Part shown: positions 17,642 through 27,184 of the stretch, piece by piece
Layout of the letters: every line of letters starts with the position of its first letter
Numbering within the stretch: the stretch's first letter is position 1
From: Alphaproteobacteria bacterium
GTDB taxonomy: Bacteria; Pseudomonadota; Alphaproteobacteria; UBA9219; RFNS01
Direction: 5' to 3'
DNA length: 64,000 nucleotides
Assembly: GCA_016124955.1 (NCBI GenBank)
Contig: WGMR01000003.1
Coordinates: 186,001 to 250,000, forward strand
The notes under the pieces: model-generated
The model's input: only the letters and a program-made list of their open reading frames with translations
Databases searched by the model: none
Told to the model about the DNA's origin: nothing
Translations under genes and position numbers: made by a program

Positions 17642-19306
17642 ATGACAGTATGCCTGCAATATTCGCGCCCCGCATCCGGTTCCACCGAAGCGGAAATTTT
17701 TGGCATGGATATGGCGATCAACAACCTGCTGCGCGCATGGTTCAGATACGGCACGCAGGAACGCTTTATCTGCCGCCCAACAGACAACCCCAGCTTCGAT
17801 CAGTTCCGCGCGCTCGCGAAAGAAGCGGGGCATGATCCGGCCAAAAAATGCATGGGGCTCGATCCGCGCCACCCGCGCGAAAACCTTATCCCGATCTCAT
17901 GCCTGTTCCAGCCGGACCCGAACGTCGCCGATCTTGCATGGCAAAGACTGCAGGTGCCGGGCAACGGGTTTTCGATCTGCGGGCTTGTTCATACGATGTC
18001 GAGCGAGCGGGTGATCAAGGTTGTGGGCGATCTTGTGCACGCACCGACCAGTGCATGCGACGCTTTGATCTGCCCATCCCGCGCGATACGCGACGCCATC
18101 CATGCTCTATGGGAAATACAGACCGACTATGTAAAATCCCGCTACGGCGCAAACTTCACCTGCCCCGTACAACTTCCGGTTATCCCGCTCGGAGTCGATA
18201 CCACACGCTTCGCCAAAATCACGACGCCCGAACACAGGCAAAACCAGCGCGCCGCCCTGGGCATCGACGATGACGAAATCGTGATCCTTTTCCTCGGCCG
18301 TCTCAGCTTCGCGACCAAGGCCCATCCGGGCCCGCTCTTTCTCGCCGCCGAAAAGGCCGCGCAGGAAAGCGGCAAAAAGCTTCGCCTCGTGATGTTCGGC
18401 TATTTCAAGCCGGAGGTAATGGATAAATTTTTTAGAAACCTGAGCAACGATATCTGCAAGACCGTAAAGGTCGATTATGTGATGAACAACGATAGCCGCT
18501 TCCCCGATGGTTTCTGGGCCGGAGCTGATATGTTCATCTCGCTCGTTGACAATATTCAGGAAAGCTTCGGCCTTACCCCTATCGAGGCCATGGCAGCCGG
18601 GTTGCCGGCCATCGTCAGCGATTGGGATGGCTACCGCGATGGCGTCCGCAACGATATGGACGGCTATCTGATCCCCACGCTCACGCCACCCGCCGCTAGC
18701 GGTCTCGCCATAGCGCAACGTTATTTCAACCGGCTCGATAACTACGGGGAATATCTTGCGGCTTCCGGGCAATCGACCGCCATCGATATCGCAGCCACGG
18801 CAACTGCTATTAAAACGCTGGCCGAAAACCCGGGCAAGCGCGCACAATTCGCGGAGAACGGTCGCCGCCGCGCGCAAGAAGCCTATGATTGGCGGTACAT
18901 AATCCGCGCCTATGAAGAGCTTTGGAGGGAACTGGGCAAGGAGGCGCGGCACGAGCATGGCCTCGGGCGTACGCCCGAAGGCTGGCAAGCGGCACACCCC
19001 GCCTTCCCCAACCCGTGGCAAATGTTCGCATCCTTCCCGACGGCCGGACTGGATGGCTTCAGTGTGCTGCGCGCAATCACCGATAAAAAGCAACTCGCCA
19101 TGCTTTTGAAACATGAAATGAATTACTTCGTTCCAAGCCTTTTGCTCGGCAAGGAGCAACTTGCCGAACTCGCCGAGCGTTTCCGTACCGCAGACGGCAC
19201 GGCAATTGCGGATGCCGCCGCCGGCTTTGCTCCGGCGGACCACGACAAGGTTCTGCGCAGCTGCGGATGGCTGCTTAAATTCGGCATTTGCGAACGGGCC
19301 GATTGA
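17642..19306 (+). CDS. GT4-family glycosyltransferase with a C-terminal extension
   Basis: A GT-B glycosyltransferase, probably acting on LPS core or another surface glycan given its place after hldDE. The C-terminal Rossmann half has ILFLGRLS near residue 218 and the family's donor-binding ESFGLTPIEAMAAGLP block near 307-322. The N-terminal half begins SRPASGSTEAEIFGMD, an unusual acceptor-side start. After the GT core (about residue 430) there is an extra segment of some 120 residues, rich in Leu and charged residues and ending WLLKFGICERAD, that I do not recognise. The stop overlaps the next start (TGATG), so translation is coupled. Donor and acceptor cannot be told from sequence. Confidence 0.88.
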   Translation: MTVCLQYSRPASGSTEAEIFGMDMAINNLLRAWFRYGTQERFICRPTDNPSFDQFRALAKEAGHDPAKKCMGLDPRHPRENLIPISCLFQPDPNVADLAWQRLQVPGNGFSICGLVHTMSSERVIKVVGDLVHAPTSACDALICPSRAIRDAIHALWEIQTDYVKSRYGANFTCPVQLPVIPLGVDTTRFAKITTPEHRQNQRAALGIDDDEIVILFLGRLSFATKAHPGPLFLAAEKAAQESGKKLRLVMFGYFKPEVMDKFFRNLSNDICKTVKVDYVMNNDSRFPDGFWAGADMFISLVDNIQESFGLTPIEAMAAGLPAIVSDWDGYRDGVRNDMDGYLIPTLTPPAASGLAIAQRYFNRLDNYGEYLAASGQSTAIDIAATATAIKTLAENPGKRAQFAENGRRRAQEAYDWRYIIRAYEELWRELGKEARHEHGLGRTPEGWQAAHPAFPNPWQMFASFPTAGLDGFSVLRAITDKKQLAMLLKHEMNYFVPSLLLGKEQLAELAERFRTADGTAIADAAAGFAPADHDKVLRSCGWLLKFGICERAD

Positions 19307-20037
19307 TGCCGCAAATATTATTCAACTTCATGCACGGCATATCCGGGTTCGTGATCGGCGCCATCCTCGGCAGCTTTGTTACGCTTATCAGCCACCGCAT
19401 GCCGCGCGGGCAATCTATTGTTTCGCCGCGCTCTCGCTGCCCCGCCTGCAACGCACAGCTCGATAGCGCAAGCCTCGTTCCTATTCTGTCCTGGCTTATC
19501 AATCATGGAAAATGCCGCAATTGCCGCACGCCGGTGCCGCAACGCTACCCGCTGATAGAGCTGCTTTGCGCTATTTTGTGTACCAGCCTGTTTGTGATGC
19601 ATCCGCTCGGTATCGGGCTATTCATGAACCTCATACTCGTCGTGCTCGGCGTAACGATTGTGGTGATCGATTTCGAAGATGCGGAACAACCGCGCGCGCT
19701 GTTCGCGGCCACCTTGCTTATGGGGCTTATCCATATTCCGCTCGCCTACCTTGAAACCGGGCGCCCTGCGCTCTACCCCGTTATCTGTCTGATCGTTGCA
19801 ACCATCGCTTATGTCCGCGGCTTTGCGGCCGAAAAACATGAACGGATTTTGTGGTTTTCCATCATCCCTGTGGCGATGGCGCTGCTCTGGTTCGACCCGG
19901 CGGATTTTCTGACATTCCTGATTGCATCCAGTTTTGTCGTATTCATTGCCGAATATTATTACAGCACTGAACGCATCGAGCGGCGCTACATTCTCGCCGG
20001 GCTGACATTCTGCTGGATACTTACCGCCGTAACCTGA
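19306..20037 (+). CDS. Prepilin-peptidase-like (A24) membrane protein, second catalytic motif missing
   Basis: Resembles type IV prepilin peptidases, which cleave and N-methylate prepilins at the inner face of the membrane. The 243-residue protein has the N-terminal GAILGSFVTLISHRMP, the two zinc-type pairs CPAC and CRNC, PQRYPLIELLCA, about seven more helices and the first catalytic Asp in VIDFEDAEQP with normal spacing to the proline. The GxGD motif expected about 60 residues later is not there; the region reads AAEKHERILWF. The usual PD after the first Asp is PR. The start is the ATG in the TGATG overlap with the glycosyltransferase. No pilin or secretion genes lie nearby. It may be inactive as a protease. 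Confidence 0.82.
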   Translation: MPQILFNFMHGISGFVIGAILGSFVTLISHRMPRGQSIVSPRSRCPACNAQLDSASLVPILSWLINHGKCRNCRTPVPQRYPLIELLCAILCTSLFVMHPLGIGLFMNLILVVLGVTIVVIDFEDAEQPRALFAATLLMGLIHIPLAYLETGRPALYPVICLIVATIAYVRGFAAEKHERILWFSIIPVAMALLWFDPADFLTFLIASSFVVFIAEYYYSTERIERRYILAGLTFCWILTAVT

Positions 20038-20122
20038 ATTTATGGTTACGGAATTATTAGGATCGGCACGCGCAATCACGCACCTACCCCTTTCAAGTAT
20101 TTTGTTTTCCAAGATGGCAAAT

Positions 20123-20140
20123 TACATATGCCTATATGTA
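20123..20140. repeat. AT-rich inverted repeat upstream of the small coiled-coil gene
   Basis: TACATAT and ATATGTA form perfect 7-base arms around a 4-base centre (GCCT). The repeat lies in an AT-rich 180-base intergenic stretch (20038-20217), about 20 bases upstream of a candidate promoter. It could be an operator for a dimeric regulator; no known consensus was matched. Confidence 0.45.
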
Positions 20141-20159
20141 TGATTTTATTGAATAATTC

Positions 20160-20188
20160 TAGTTACTTTCATGTTTTGCCCATATACT
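20160..20188 (+). promoter_or_regulatory. Candidate promoter for the small coiled-coil gene
   Basis: A good -10 (TATACT, 20183-20188) is preceded at 17 bases by a weak -35 (TAGTTA, 20160-20165). Transcription would start near 20195, giving a leader of about 23 bases with the strong ribosome site GGGGAG at 20205-20210. The weak -35 is consistent with an activator-dependent promoter. Confidence 0.4.
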
Positions 20189-20217
20189 TTCTTCAAGCAA
20201 CTCTGGGGAGAATTGCT

Positions 20218-20430
20218 ATGCATCACGATAAAACTGATGAAGAAAGGTCAGGCAAGAAGATGAGCAACGAAGATAGTCTTATGCTGGCTGAAAAAGAACT
20301 CGCGCGTGCCGAAAGCAAGCTCGAGGAAGCGATCGCGCATCTTTCGCGCGCCGCCGGCTATCACAGAAACGCGATTGAAACGAACCTGTCCGGCAAAACC
20401 GGAACGAGCGCCGATATCGTTTTTGAATAA
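20218..20430 (+). CDS. Small coiled-coil protein, function unknown
   Basis: A 70-residue, highly charged protein with no recognised family. Residues 15-55 (SLMLAEKELARAESKLEEAI) show a clear heptad pattern and should form a single long helix or coiled coil; no cysteine and no membrane segment. The start at 20218 has an excellent ribosome site, GGGGAG, 7 bases upstream; an internal ATG at 20260 (MSNEDS) is a weaker alternative. It stands alone after the prepilin-peptidase-like gene, with an AT-rich promoter region containing an inverted repeat, and converges with alaS nine bases later. Probably a regulated cytoplasmic small protein. Confidence 0.68.
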   Translation: MHHDKTDEERSGKKMSNEDSLMLAEKELARAESKLEEAIAHLSRAAGYHRNAIETNLSGKTGTSADIVFE

Positions 20431-20439
20431 AACGGCTTT

Positions 20440-23115
20440 TTAGGAAGCCTTCGCCGTCAGCGCCTTTTCAATCGCGCTCACGGCATCATTCATCGCCGCA
20501 ACATTGCTGCCACCGGCTTGCGCCATATCGGGCCGGCCGCCGCCGCCTTTGCCCCCAACGGCTTCCGAACCGGCCTTTACAAGCTCTACGGCGCTTACCG
20601 TTTTCGTCAGATCCGGCGTAACCGCCACAACCAGCGAAACCTTGTCCTCAAAACTGGCCACCAGCGCGACAACGCCCGATTTCATCTGTTGTTTGAGCGT
20701 ATCTGCCATAGGCTTCAGATCCTTGGCGGGCAAATCGTTCACGACACGGCTGACAAATGCAATGCCGGCAACCTGCCTCGCCGCATCGCCTCCATTGGGG
20801 CTTGCGCCGCCGCTGCCGCCGCCAAGCGCCACCTGACGGCGTAATTCGCCCACTTCTCGCTCCAGCTTCTTGCGTTCCTCGATCAGAATGCGCACACGCG
20901 CCGCGACATCTTGCGCCGGCACCTTCAACGCATCGGCGGTTTCCTGCAGCGCCTGTTCCTGCTGCGTCAGCCAGGCCAACGCTCCGGAACCGGTTACAGC
21001 CTCGATACGGCGCACGCCGGCCGCGACAGCGCCTTCGGCGACTATCTTCATAACCCCGATATCGCCGGTACGGCGCACATGGGTGCCCCCGCAAAGCTCG
21101 ACCGAGAATTCGCGTTCTGCGTCCTCATCATGGCCGCCCATGGATACAACGCGCACTTCCTCGCCGTATTTTTCCCCAAACAGCGCCATAGCGCCCTTCT
21201 CGATCGCTTCCTGCGGCGTCATCAGGGTCGTGTGCACTTCCTCGTTCAGGCGGATACGTTCATTCACTTCCTGTTCGACCACGGCGATATCCTCGGCCGT
21301 AAGCGGCACAGGTTGGCTGATATCGAAACGCAAACGTTCTTCGGATACCAGCGAGCCTTTCTGCGTCACATGCGTACCAAGGCGGCGACGCAACGCTTCA
21401 TGCAACAAATGGGTGGCGGAATGATTGGCCCGGATGGCGGCGCGGCGCTTGCCATCCACCTGCATCGTCACGGTATCGCCGACCTTGATCGTCCCCTTGC
21501 CCACTTTGCCGGTATGAACCCAAAGCTTGCCAAGCCGCTTTTGCGTGTCGGCTACAACAAGCTGCGCGCCGGAAGATGCAGTGATCACGCCCGTATCGCC
21601 AACCTGCCCGCCGGATTCGCCGTAGAACGGCGTCTGGTTGACCAGCAACTGGATATCGTCGCCCTGCGCAGCTTCCTGCACCTTGGTGCCGCCCCTGATA
21701 AGGGCAGCAACGACGCCTTCGGCCTTTTCGGTGGCGTAGCCGAGAAAATCGGTGGCAGGAATTTCATCCTGCAACTCGAACCACACCTTGTCGGTCGCCG
21801 CTTCGCCCGAACCCGTCCAGGCCTTGCGCGCTTCGGCCTTCTGGCGGTCCATAGCACTATCGAAACCGGCCTGATCGAGCGTCATGCCACGGCCGCGCAG
21901 CACATCCTGCGTCAAATCGAGCGGAAAACCGAACGTGTCATAAAGCTTGAACGCGACCTCGCCGGAAAGCTGCCCGGCCTTGTTTATTTTGCCCGCCTCT
22001 TCGTCCAAAAGCTTCAGCCCGCGCTCCAGCGTGACCTTGAAGCGCGTTTCTTCAAGCTTCAGCGTTTCCGTGATCAACGGTTGTGCACGCACGATTTCGG
22101 GGTATGCCTGCCCCATCTGGCGCACAAGTTCGGCAACCAACTGGTACATAAGCGGTTCGCGCGCGCCCAAAAGATGGGCATGCCGCATGCCGCGGCGCAT
22201 GATGCGGCGCAGGACATAGCCGCGCCCTTCGTTGCCGGGCAGAACGCCATCGGCGATTAAAAAAGTGCTGGCGCGCAGATGGTCGGCTATCACGCGAAAT
22301 GATGGCTTTTGATCGCCTGCGGGGTCGATCTTCACCAAATCAGCCGTGGCGCCGATCAACGCCTTGAACAGATCGATATCATAATTGGAGTACACACCCT
22401 GCATAATGGCGGCCATGCGCTCAAGCCCCATGCCGGTATCAACCGAGGGTTTGGGCAGGTTGATGCGCTTGCCGCCGCCTTGTTCCTCGTACTGCATGAA
22501 AACGAGGTTCCAGAATTCAAGGAAGCGGTCGCCATCCTCGTCCGGGCTGCCCGGCGGGCCGCCCTGCAGCTTTTCGCCTTGATCAATGAATATTTCGGAA
22601 CAGGGGCCGCACGGGCCGGTTTCACCCATGCGCCAGAAATTCGCGTCCGTCTTGATGCGAATGATCTTGTCATCGCTGAAGCCCGCTATTTTCTTCCAGA
22701 GCTTCGCGGCTTCTTCGTCTTCATGATAGACGGTGACCAGAAGCTTATCCTTCTTCAAGCCGAATTCCTTGGTCACCAGCTCCCACGCGAAGGCGATGGC
22801 GTCTTCCTTGAAATAATCGCCGAACGAAAAATTGCCCAGCATTTCAAAGAAGGTATGGTGCCGGGCGGTGTAGCCGACATTTTCAAGGTCGTTATGCTTG
22901 CCGCCGGCGCGCACGCTTTTCTGGGCCGAAGTTGCGCGGGTATAGGGCCGCTTTTCGGCACCCGTAAAGACGTTCTTGAACTGCACCATGCCCGAATTGG
23001 TGAACATCAGGGTCGGATCGTTGCGCGGCACCAGCGGGCTCGATTCCACGACCGCATGCCCCTGACGCTTAAAATAGCCAAGGTAGGTGGAGCGGATATC
23101 AGCAAGGGTTTTCAT
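20440..23115 (-). CDS. alaS: Alanyl-tRNA synthetase
   Basis: Charges tRNA-Ala and edits mis-acylated Ser/Gly. The 891-residue protein has the class II core ([42 protein letters not shown]), the editing domain with zinc-binding [13 protein letters not shown] and [13 protein letters not shown], and the C-Ala domain ending [13 protein letters not shown]. Length and motifs are normal. Its stop codon falls in a small hairpin (20433-20450) followed on the minus strand by GTTTTATT, a weak terminator at best. It follows tag by about 60 bases; in many alphaproteobacteria proS occupies the equivalent position after the rnj/DUF1467 genes. Confidence 0.98.
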   Translation of the reverse strand: MKTLADIRSTYLGYFKRQGHAVVESSPLVPRNDPTLMFTNSGMVQFKNVFTGAEKRPYTRATSAQKSVRAGGKHNDLENVGYTARHHTFFEMLGNFSFGDYFKEDAIAFAWELVTKEFGLKKDKLLVTVYHEDEEAAKLWKKIAGFSDDKIIRIKTDANFWRMGETGPCGPCSEIFIDQGEKLQGGPPGSPDEDGDRFLEFWNLVFMQYEEQGGGKRINLPKPSVDTGMGLERMAAIMQGVYSNYDIDLFKALIGATADLVKIDPAGDQKPSFRVIADHLRASTFLIADGVLPGNEGRGYVLRRIMRRGMRHAHLLGAREPLMYQLVAELVRQMGQAYPEIVRAQPLITETLKLEETRFKVTLERGLKLLDEEAGKINKAGQLSGEVAFKLYDTFGFPLDLTQDVLRGRGMTLDQAGFDSAMDRQKAEARKAWTGSGEAATDKVWFELQDEIPATDFLGYATEKAEGVVAALIRGGTKVQEAAQGDDIQLLVNQTPFYGESGGQVGDTGVITASSGAQLVVADTQKRLGKLWVHTGKVGKGTIKVGDTVTMQVDGKRRAAIRANHSATHLLHEALRRRLGTHVTQKGSLVSEERLRFDISQPVPLTAEDIAVVEQEVNERIRLNEEVHTTLMTPQEAIEKGAMALFGEKYGEEVRVVSMGGHDEDAEREFSVELCGGTHVRRTGDIGVMKIVAEGAVAAGVRRIEAVTGSGALAWLTQQEQALQETADALKVPAQDVAARVRILIEERKKLEREVGELRRQVALGGGSGGASPNGGDAARQVAGIAFVSRVVNDLPAKDLKPMADTLKQQMKSGVVALVASFEDKVSLVVAVTPDLTKTVSAVELVKAGSEAVGGKGGGGRPDMAQAGGSNVAAMNDAVSAIEKALTAKAS

Positions 23116-23174
23116 ACACTTGTTTCCTGTTGTTTCGACATATTCTTAATGGTTTTATGGGCTTTGTCCACTGC

Positions 23175-23735
23175 CTAGCGATAGCGAAAGCCCTGCTTCT
23201 CCGCCTCCATCCAGGGCGGCGAAAGACGGGCAATTTTTTTATACACAGGGCAGCCCGGCTTATGGGTGCCGGGCAGATAGCCGATGCTCATCAGGAATTC
23301 ACCCACGATCTCCCCACCCATGAATAGATATTGTTTGCGGAACAGCTTGACCCATTCAGCCTTGCCCAGCGGATGATGCGCCGCGATCCAGCGGGCAAAC
23401 CCGCGATGGCTTTTGCGCAGCGCAATCGTGCGTTTCGCGTTTTCGATAATTGCAAAAACCTTAAGCCGGTTGCGTATGATAGCCGGATCGGCCAGCAAAC
23501 GCTTCACATCACGCGCGCCATAGGCGGCGACCTTGGCGGGCATAAAGCGATTAAACGCCTTATTCATGCCCTTGCGGCGTTTGAGCACAATTTCCCATGA
23601 AAGACCCGCCTGCATGATTTCAAGCGACATGCGCTCGAACAGCACACGTTCGTTATCAACCGGGAAGCCGTATTCCCGCTCATGATAATCGCCGTGCACG
23701 GGGTGGCCGGGCGCAATATCGCAATACCAGCCCAT
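23175..23735 (-). CDS. tag: DNA-3-methyladenine glycosylase I
   Basis: Removes 3-methyladenine from alkylated DNA (base excision repair). The 186-residue protein aligns along the whole E. coli Tag: zinc-site Cys5 and His near 17 (DYHEREYGFP), the catalytic glutamate in LEIMQAGLSW, IVLKRRKGMNKAFNRF, and the second zinc pair in THKPGCPVY. I chose the ATG at 23735 (MGWYCDIAPG), which matches the family start; longer in-frame readings run through the DUF1467 gene. It begins six bases after the DUF1467 stop, so it is the next gene of the same transcript. Confidence 0.92.
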   Translation of the reverse strand: MGWYCDIAPGHPVHGDYHEREYGFPVDNERVLFERMSLEIMQAGLSWEIVLKRRKGMNKAFNRFMPAKVAAYGARDVKRLLADPAIIRNRLKVFAIIENAKRTIALRKSHRGFARWIAAHHPLGKAEWVKLFRKQYLFMGGEIVGEFLMSIGYLPGTHKPGCPVYKKIARLSPPWMEAEKQGFRYR

Positions 23736-23740
23736 GCCCG

Positions 23741-23998
23741 TTACATTGCCTTTGCCAGTTCGCGGAACGAAATGACATCGGATTTCACAAGCCCGAACAC
23801 AACAAGCCAGATCACGGCCGCCAGCAGTGTTGTGTACAGCAACTTGCGCTTGATGCCGTGGCGGACAGGCGCGCCCGGCATCTGGCCTTCCACATGTTCG
23901 GATTGGTCCGGCTGCCGCACACCAAAAGGCAGCGTGCAAAAGATCGCCGTCCACCAGATCATGAGGTAAAGGGCAACACCGTCAAAAACGGTCATCAC
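23741..23998 (-). CDS. DUF1467 family small membrane protein
   Basis: An 85-residue protein with two membrane helices (about 6-24 and 54-72) around a hydrophilic loop with LPFGVRQPDQ, the signature of DUF1467, a family confined mainly to alphaproteobacteria and usually found just after rnj. The function is unknown. Translation probably starts at the ATG at 23995, which overlaps the TGA of rnj (TGATG), or at the GTG one codon upstream (23998). Confidence 0.9.
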   Translation of the reverse strand: MMTVFDGVALYLMIWWTAIFCTLPFGVRQPDQSEHVEGQMPGAPVRHGIKRKLLYTTLLAAVIWLVVFGLVKSDVISFRELAKAM

Positions 23999-25674
23999 AC
24001 CCTCGTGATATGGACTTCGGTCAAGGGCTTCTTGCCCTGCTCGTCTTTCATGATGCGGCGCACGGCCTGCATAACCGTGTGCGCGACCGCCTTATCGTCT
24101 ATGCGGGTGGATTTCGGCATATTCTCGATCGCCACCTCTATCGCGGTTACAACATCGTCCAGAAGATCCATATCGGCTTCGGCGCCTACAATGCCAAGCA
24201 GCGAAACCTTGGGCCGTCCCACGACCTTGCCACCCTTGTTCATAACCATGGAGACCATGGCGGCGCCGTTAAAAAGTATGCGCTTCCGGTCCTTCATCAC
24301 GTTGTTATTCAACGGGCGCAACGCCTTGCCGTCCATACCCAGCCGGCCGTGCTGCACTTCGCCCGCCACAAAGGCCTTGCCGCCCTTGATGCTGATGATC
24401 TGGCCATTGGTCGGGATCAGAGATTGCTTGATGCCGCAGCGCTTAATGAGCTCGACATGCGCAGTCTGGTGCCTAAGCTCGCCATGTACCGGGATCACGA
24501 TCTTGGGCTGGACCCATTCATACAGCTGGGTCAGCTCGTCCTGCGCCGGGTGGCCGGAAACATGCACGCCCGGCATTTCGTTTTCCGTGATGATCTGCAC
24601 GCCGATATCAAGCAAGGCGTTTTGCACCCGCGCGATCGGCTTTTCGTTACCGGGAATTTCCTTGGACGAATAAATCACCGTATCGCCCGCTTCCAGCTCA
24701 AGCTCCTGATGTTCACCAGCCGCAAGGCGTGTAAGCGCAGCGCGCACCTCGCCCTGGCTGCCGGTACATACATAAACCGCCTTGTTGCGCGGCAAAAGCG
24801 CACCATCGCGGTCGCTCAGGAAATTCCGGAACTCCGGCAAATAGCCGCACGTATCGGCGATTTCCGTGTTGCGCCACAACGAACGGCCCACCAGCACAAG
24901 TTCGCGCTTGTTTTTCGCAGCCGCCACGGCGGCGCTTTGCACGCGCGCGATGTTGCTGGAAAAACATGTAACGATAATGCGTTTCTTGATCTGCCCGAAA
25001 AGATTGATGAACGTCTCGCGCACGGTTTTTTCGGAACCCGAATGCCCCGGCACGGTCGCGTTGGTGGAATCGCCCACAACCGCAAGCACGCCTTGCTTGC
25101 CCAGCTCCATAAGCCGGTTGATGTTGCTTGCCTTGCCCACCTGCGGCGCGGGATCGAGCTTCCAATCCCCGGTATGCAAGACCGTTCCATGCTTGGTCGT
25201 AATAGCAAGCATGTTGGATTCGGGGATCGAATGCGTGACATTGACAAATTCAACGGCAAAGGGCCCGAGCGAGAATTTGCCGTTAATCGGCAATTCAATA
25301 ATACGCACTTTTCCGTGCACGTTGCTTTCGGCCAGCTTGCTGCGTATCAGCTCGGCCGTAAACGGCGTCGCATAAATCGGGCATTGCAGTTTCGACCAAA
25401 GATATTCGATCGCGCCCAAATGATCTTCATGGCCGTGGGTAACAACCAGCGCAACCAGATCGTTCCTGCGTTCCTCGATAAACGTAATATCGGGCATGAT
25501 CACTTCGATGCCCGGCGTGGTTTCATCGCCGAACGTCACGCCGCAATCGACCATGAGCCATTTACCGCTCACGCCGTACAGGTTCATGTTCATGCCGATT
25601 TCGCCCGAACCGCCAAGCGGCAGGAACCACAAGGCGTCATCCGGCGGGCTATGCTGGTCTTTTTTACGGCTCAT
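23995..25674 (-). CDS. rnj: Ribonuclease J
   Basis: Metallo-beta-lactamase/beta-CASP nuclease with endo- and 5'-3' exonuclease activity in RNA maturation and decay. The 559-residue protein has LPLGGSGEIGMNMNLYG, the metal site THGHEDHLGA near residue 80, HTGDWKLDP, GDSTNA, TCFSSNIARVQ and, in the C-terminal beta-CASP half, HVSGHPAQDEL and PVHGELRH. Its start overlaps the stop of coaX by four bases (ATGA). The coaX-rnj-DUF1467 order downstream of nuoN-birA is a known alphaproteobacterial arrangement. Confidence 0.95.
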   Translation of the reverse strand: MSRKKDQHSPPDDALWFLPLGGSGEIGMNMNLYGVSGKWLMVDCGVTFGDETTPGIEVIMPDITFIEERRNDLVALVVTHGHEDHLGAIEYLWSKLQCPIYATPFTAELIRSKLAESNVHGKVRIIELPINGKFSLGPFAVEFVNVTHSIPESNMLAITTKHGTVLHTGDWKLDPAPQVGKASNINRLMELGKQGVLAVVGDSTNATVPGHSGSEKTVRETFINLFGQIKKRIIVTCFSSNIARVQSAAVAAAKNKRELVLVGRSLWRNTEIADTCGYLPEFRNFLSDRDGALLPRNKAVYVCTGSQGEVRAALTRLAAGEHQELELEAGDTVIYSSKEIPGNEKPIARVQNALLDIGVQIITENEMPGVHVSGHPAQDELTQLYEWVQPKIVIPVHGELRHQTAHVELIKRCGIKQSLIPTNGQIISIKGGKAFVAGEVQHGRLGMDGKALRPLNNNVMKDRKRILFNGAAMVSMVMNKGGKVVGRPKVSLLGIVGAEADMDLLDDVVTAIEVAIENMPKSTRIDDKAVAHTVMQAVRRIMKDEQGKKPLTEVHITRV

Positions 25675-26453
25675 GCTGCTTTTGCCTTGCTGTTGCGTTC
25701 ATGGATAATTTGCAGCCCGCGCAGGGTAAGGTCTTTATCAACCAGGCCGATCGCATCGGTCGCGTCCGCGAACAGGCTGGCGAGCCCGCCGGTCGCGATC
25801 ACCTCGGCTCCCTTGCCCACTTCCTGCTTCATGCGGGAAATCAACCCTTCGATCATACCAATATAGCCCCAGAAAATACCGGATTGCATGGCAGAAACCG
25901 TGCCGGTGCCGATAACCTTTTGCGGCCGGGCAAATTCAACGCGCGGCAGGCGCGCGGCAGCATTATGAAGCGCATGCAGCGAAAGATGCGGCCCCGGCGC
26001 GATCACGCCGCCCGCGTAGTCCCCTTCGGCATTGACCACATCGATCGTCGTTGCCGTGCCAAAATCAAGGATCAGCAGCGGCGGCTTTTTTATGGCAAGC
26101 CCGGCAATAGCGTTCACGAGCCTGTCGGCCCCCACCTCGTCCGGCTGGTCCATCACGACCTTCATGTCGATCTTGACGTCCGGTATGCCGACCATCATCG
26201 GCTTGATGCCAAGAAAATCCCGGCACAGACCGTGCAAATGATATGTCACTTCGGGCACGACATTGCTGATAACGGCATGCAAAAGCTTTTTGCGATCAAT
26301 CCCGGCTTCGTACAGCCAGGTTTGCAGAAATACGAAATGTTCGTCCGCCGTACGCTGGGCGTTGGTCGCGCTGCGCCAGCTGCCGAGCAGCTTGCTGCCG
26401 TCAAAGACGGCAAAGACAATATTGGTATTTCCGGCATCAATCGCTAGCAGCAT
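25671..26453 (-). CDS. coaX: Type III pantothenate kinase
   Basis: Phosphorylates pantothenate, the first step of coenzyme A synthesis. The 260-residue ASKHA-fold protein has LLAIDAGNTNIVFAVFDG (phosphate-1 motif with the essential Asp), GADRLVNAIAG, LILDFGTATTIDVV and GGVIAPG. The start ATG overlaps the birA stop (TAATG). Together with birA it places two cofactor genes between complex I and RNase J in one transcript. Confidence 0.95.
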   Translation of the reverse strand: MLLAIDAGNTNIVFAVFDGSKLLGSWRSATNAQRTADEHFVFLQTWLYEAGIDRKKLLHAVISNVVPEVTYHLHGLCRDFLGIKPMMVGIPDVKIDMKVVMDQPDEVGADRLVNAIAGLAIKKPPLLILDFGTATTIDVVNAEGDYAGGVIAPGPHLSLHALHNAAARLPRVEFARPQKVIGTGTVSAMQSGIFWGYIGMIEGLISRMKQEVGKGAEVIATGGLASLFADATDAIGLVDKDLTLRGLQIIHERNSKAKAA

Positions 26454-27181
26454 TACGCATTATCCCGAAAGAACACATCGCCCGCGGCGACCGTTTGCCT
26501 GCTGCCATCCGGCATTTGCAGGCAGAGATTTCCGCTTTCATCAAGGTCAAGGAAACGCCCCTGCAGCTCACGGTCGGGCAGGCGTACAATCATACGCTCA
26601 TCGCGGCCCGCCGCGCAATGCAGCCAGTCCGCCCGGATAGCCGCAAAACCGCCAGATTCCAGCCTTTGCCGCCATGCGGCGAAGGCATCCAGTATGCGCC
26701 GCAAAAGCGGCTCAAGCCCAAACTTTTCTGCCGCCAGCCCGGTTACCGCAAGGCTGGTCGCGGGGTAGGGCATATCCGCCGGGTGATCCAGCACATTCAC
26801 GCCAAAACCGATGACCAGCCAGCCATCGCCCTGTTCTGGCAAAATGCCGGCGATCTTTTTTCTATCCAGCAGCACATCGTTCGGCCACTTAACGGCCACC
26901 CGGCCCGGCAGCAGACCCGCAAGCGCATCATGGATCGCCAGCGACATCGCAAAGGCATAATGCGCCGCCATTACTTGCCCGCCCGGCCGTATCAGCAGGG
27001 AGGCAAAAAGATTGCCTTGCGGCGAAATCCAGCTTCGTCCCCGGCGGCCCCGCCCGCCCGTTTGCCTCAAGGCCCACGCCACGAAGCCATCCGGTTCGCC
27101 CGCCTTGGCGGCGGCGATGGCATCATCGTTCGTGGTGGCCGTGGTCGCCAGTTTATTGATACGGAAGGCCTGCGGCGTCAT
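26453..27181 (-). CDS. birA: Biotin--[acetyl-CoA-carboxylase] ligase
   Basis: Attaches biotin to the carrier domain of acetyl-CoA carboxylase through biotinyl-AMP. The 242-residue protein has the ATP/biotin loop GGRGRRGRSWISPQGNL near residue 43, VKWPNDVLLDRKKIAGIL and GFGVNV. It has no N-terminal helix-turn-helix, so it is a class I enzyme without the repressor function of E. coli BirA. It begins three bases after nuoN. Confidence 0.94.
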   Translation of the reverse strand: MTPQAFRINKLATTATTNDDAIAAAKAGEPDGFVAWALRQTGGRGRRGRSWISPQGNLFASLLIRPGGQVMAAHYAFAMSLAIHDALAGLLPGRVAVKWPNDVLLDRKKIAGILPEQGDGWLVIGFGVNVLDHPADMPYPATSLAVTGLAAEKFGLEPLLRRILDAFAAWRQRLESGGFAAIRADWLHCAAGRDERMIVRLPDRELQGRFLDLDESGNLCLQMPDGSRQTVAAGDVFFRDNA

Positions 27182-27184
27182 CGC

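Noticed and set aside
20433-20450. Terminator at the end of alaS
   Set aside because: The stem is only about 5 bp, it includes the stop codon, and the T-run is interrupted; too weak to list.
24010-25866. 618-codon open frame on the plus strand opposite rnj
   Set aside because: The translation is His/Arg-rich antisense of a conserved RNase J; no homology seen.
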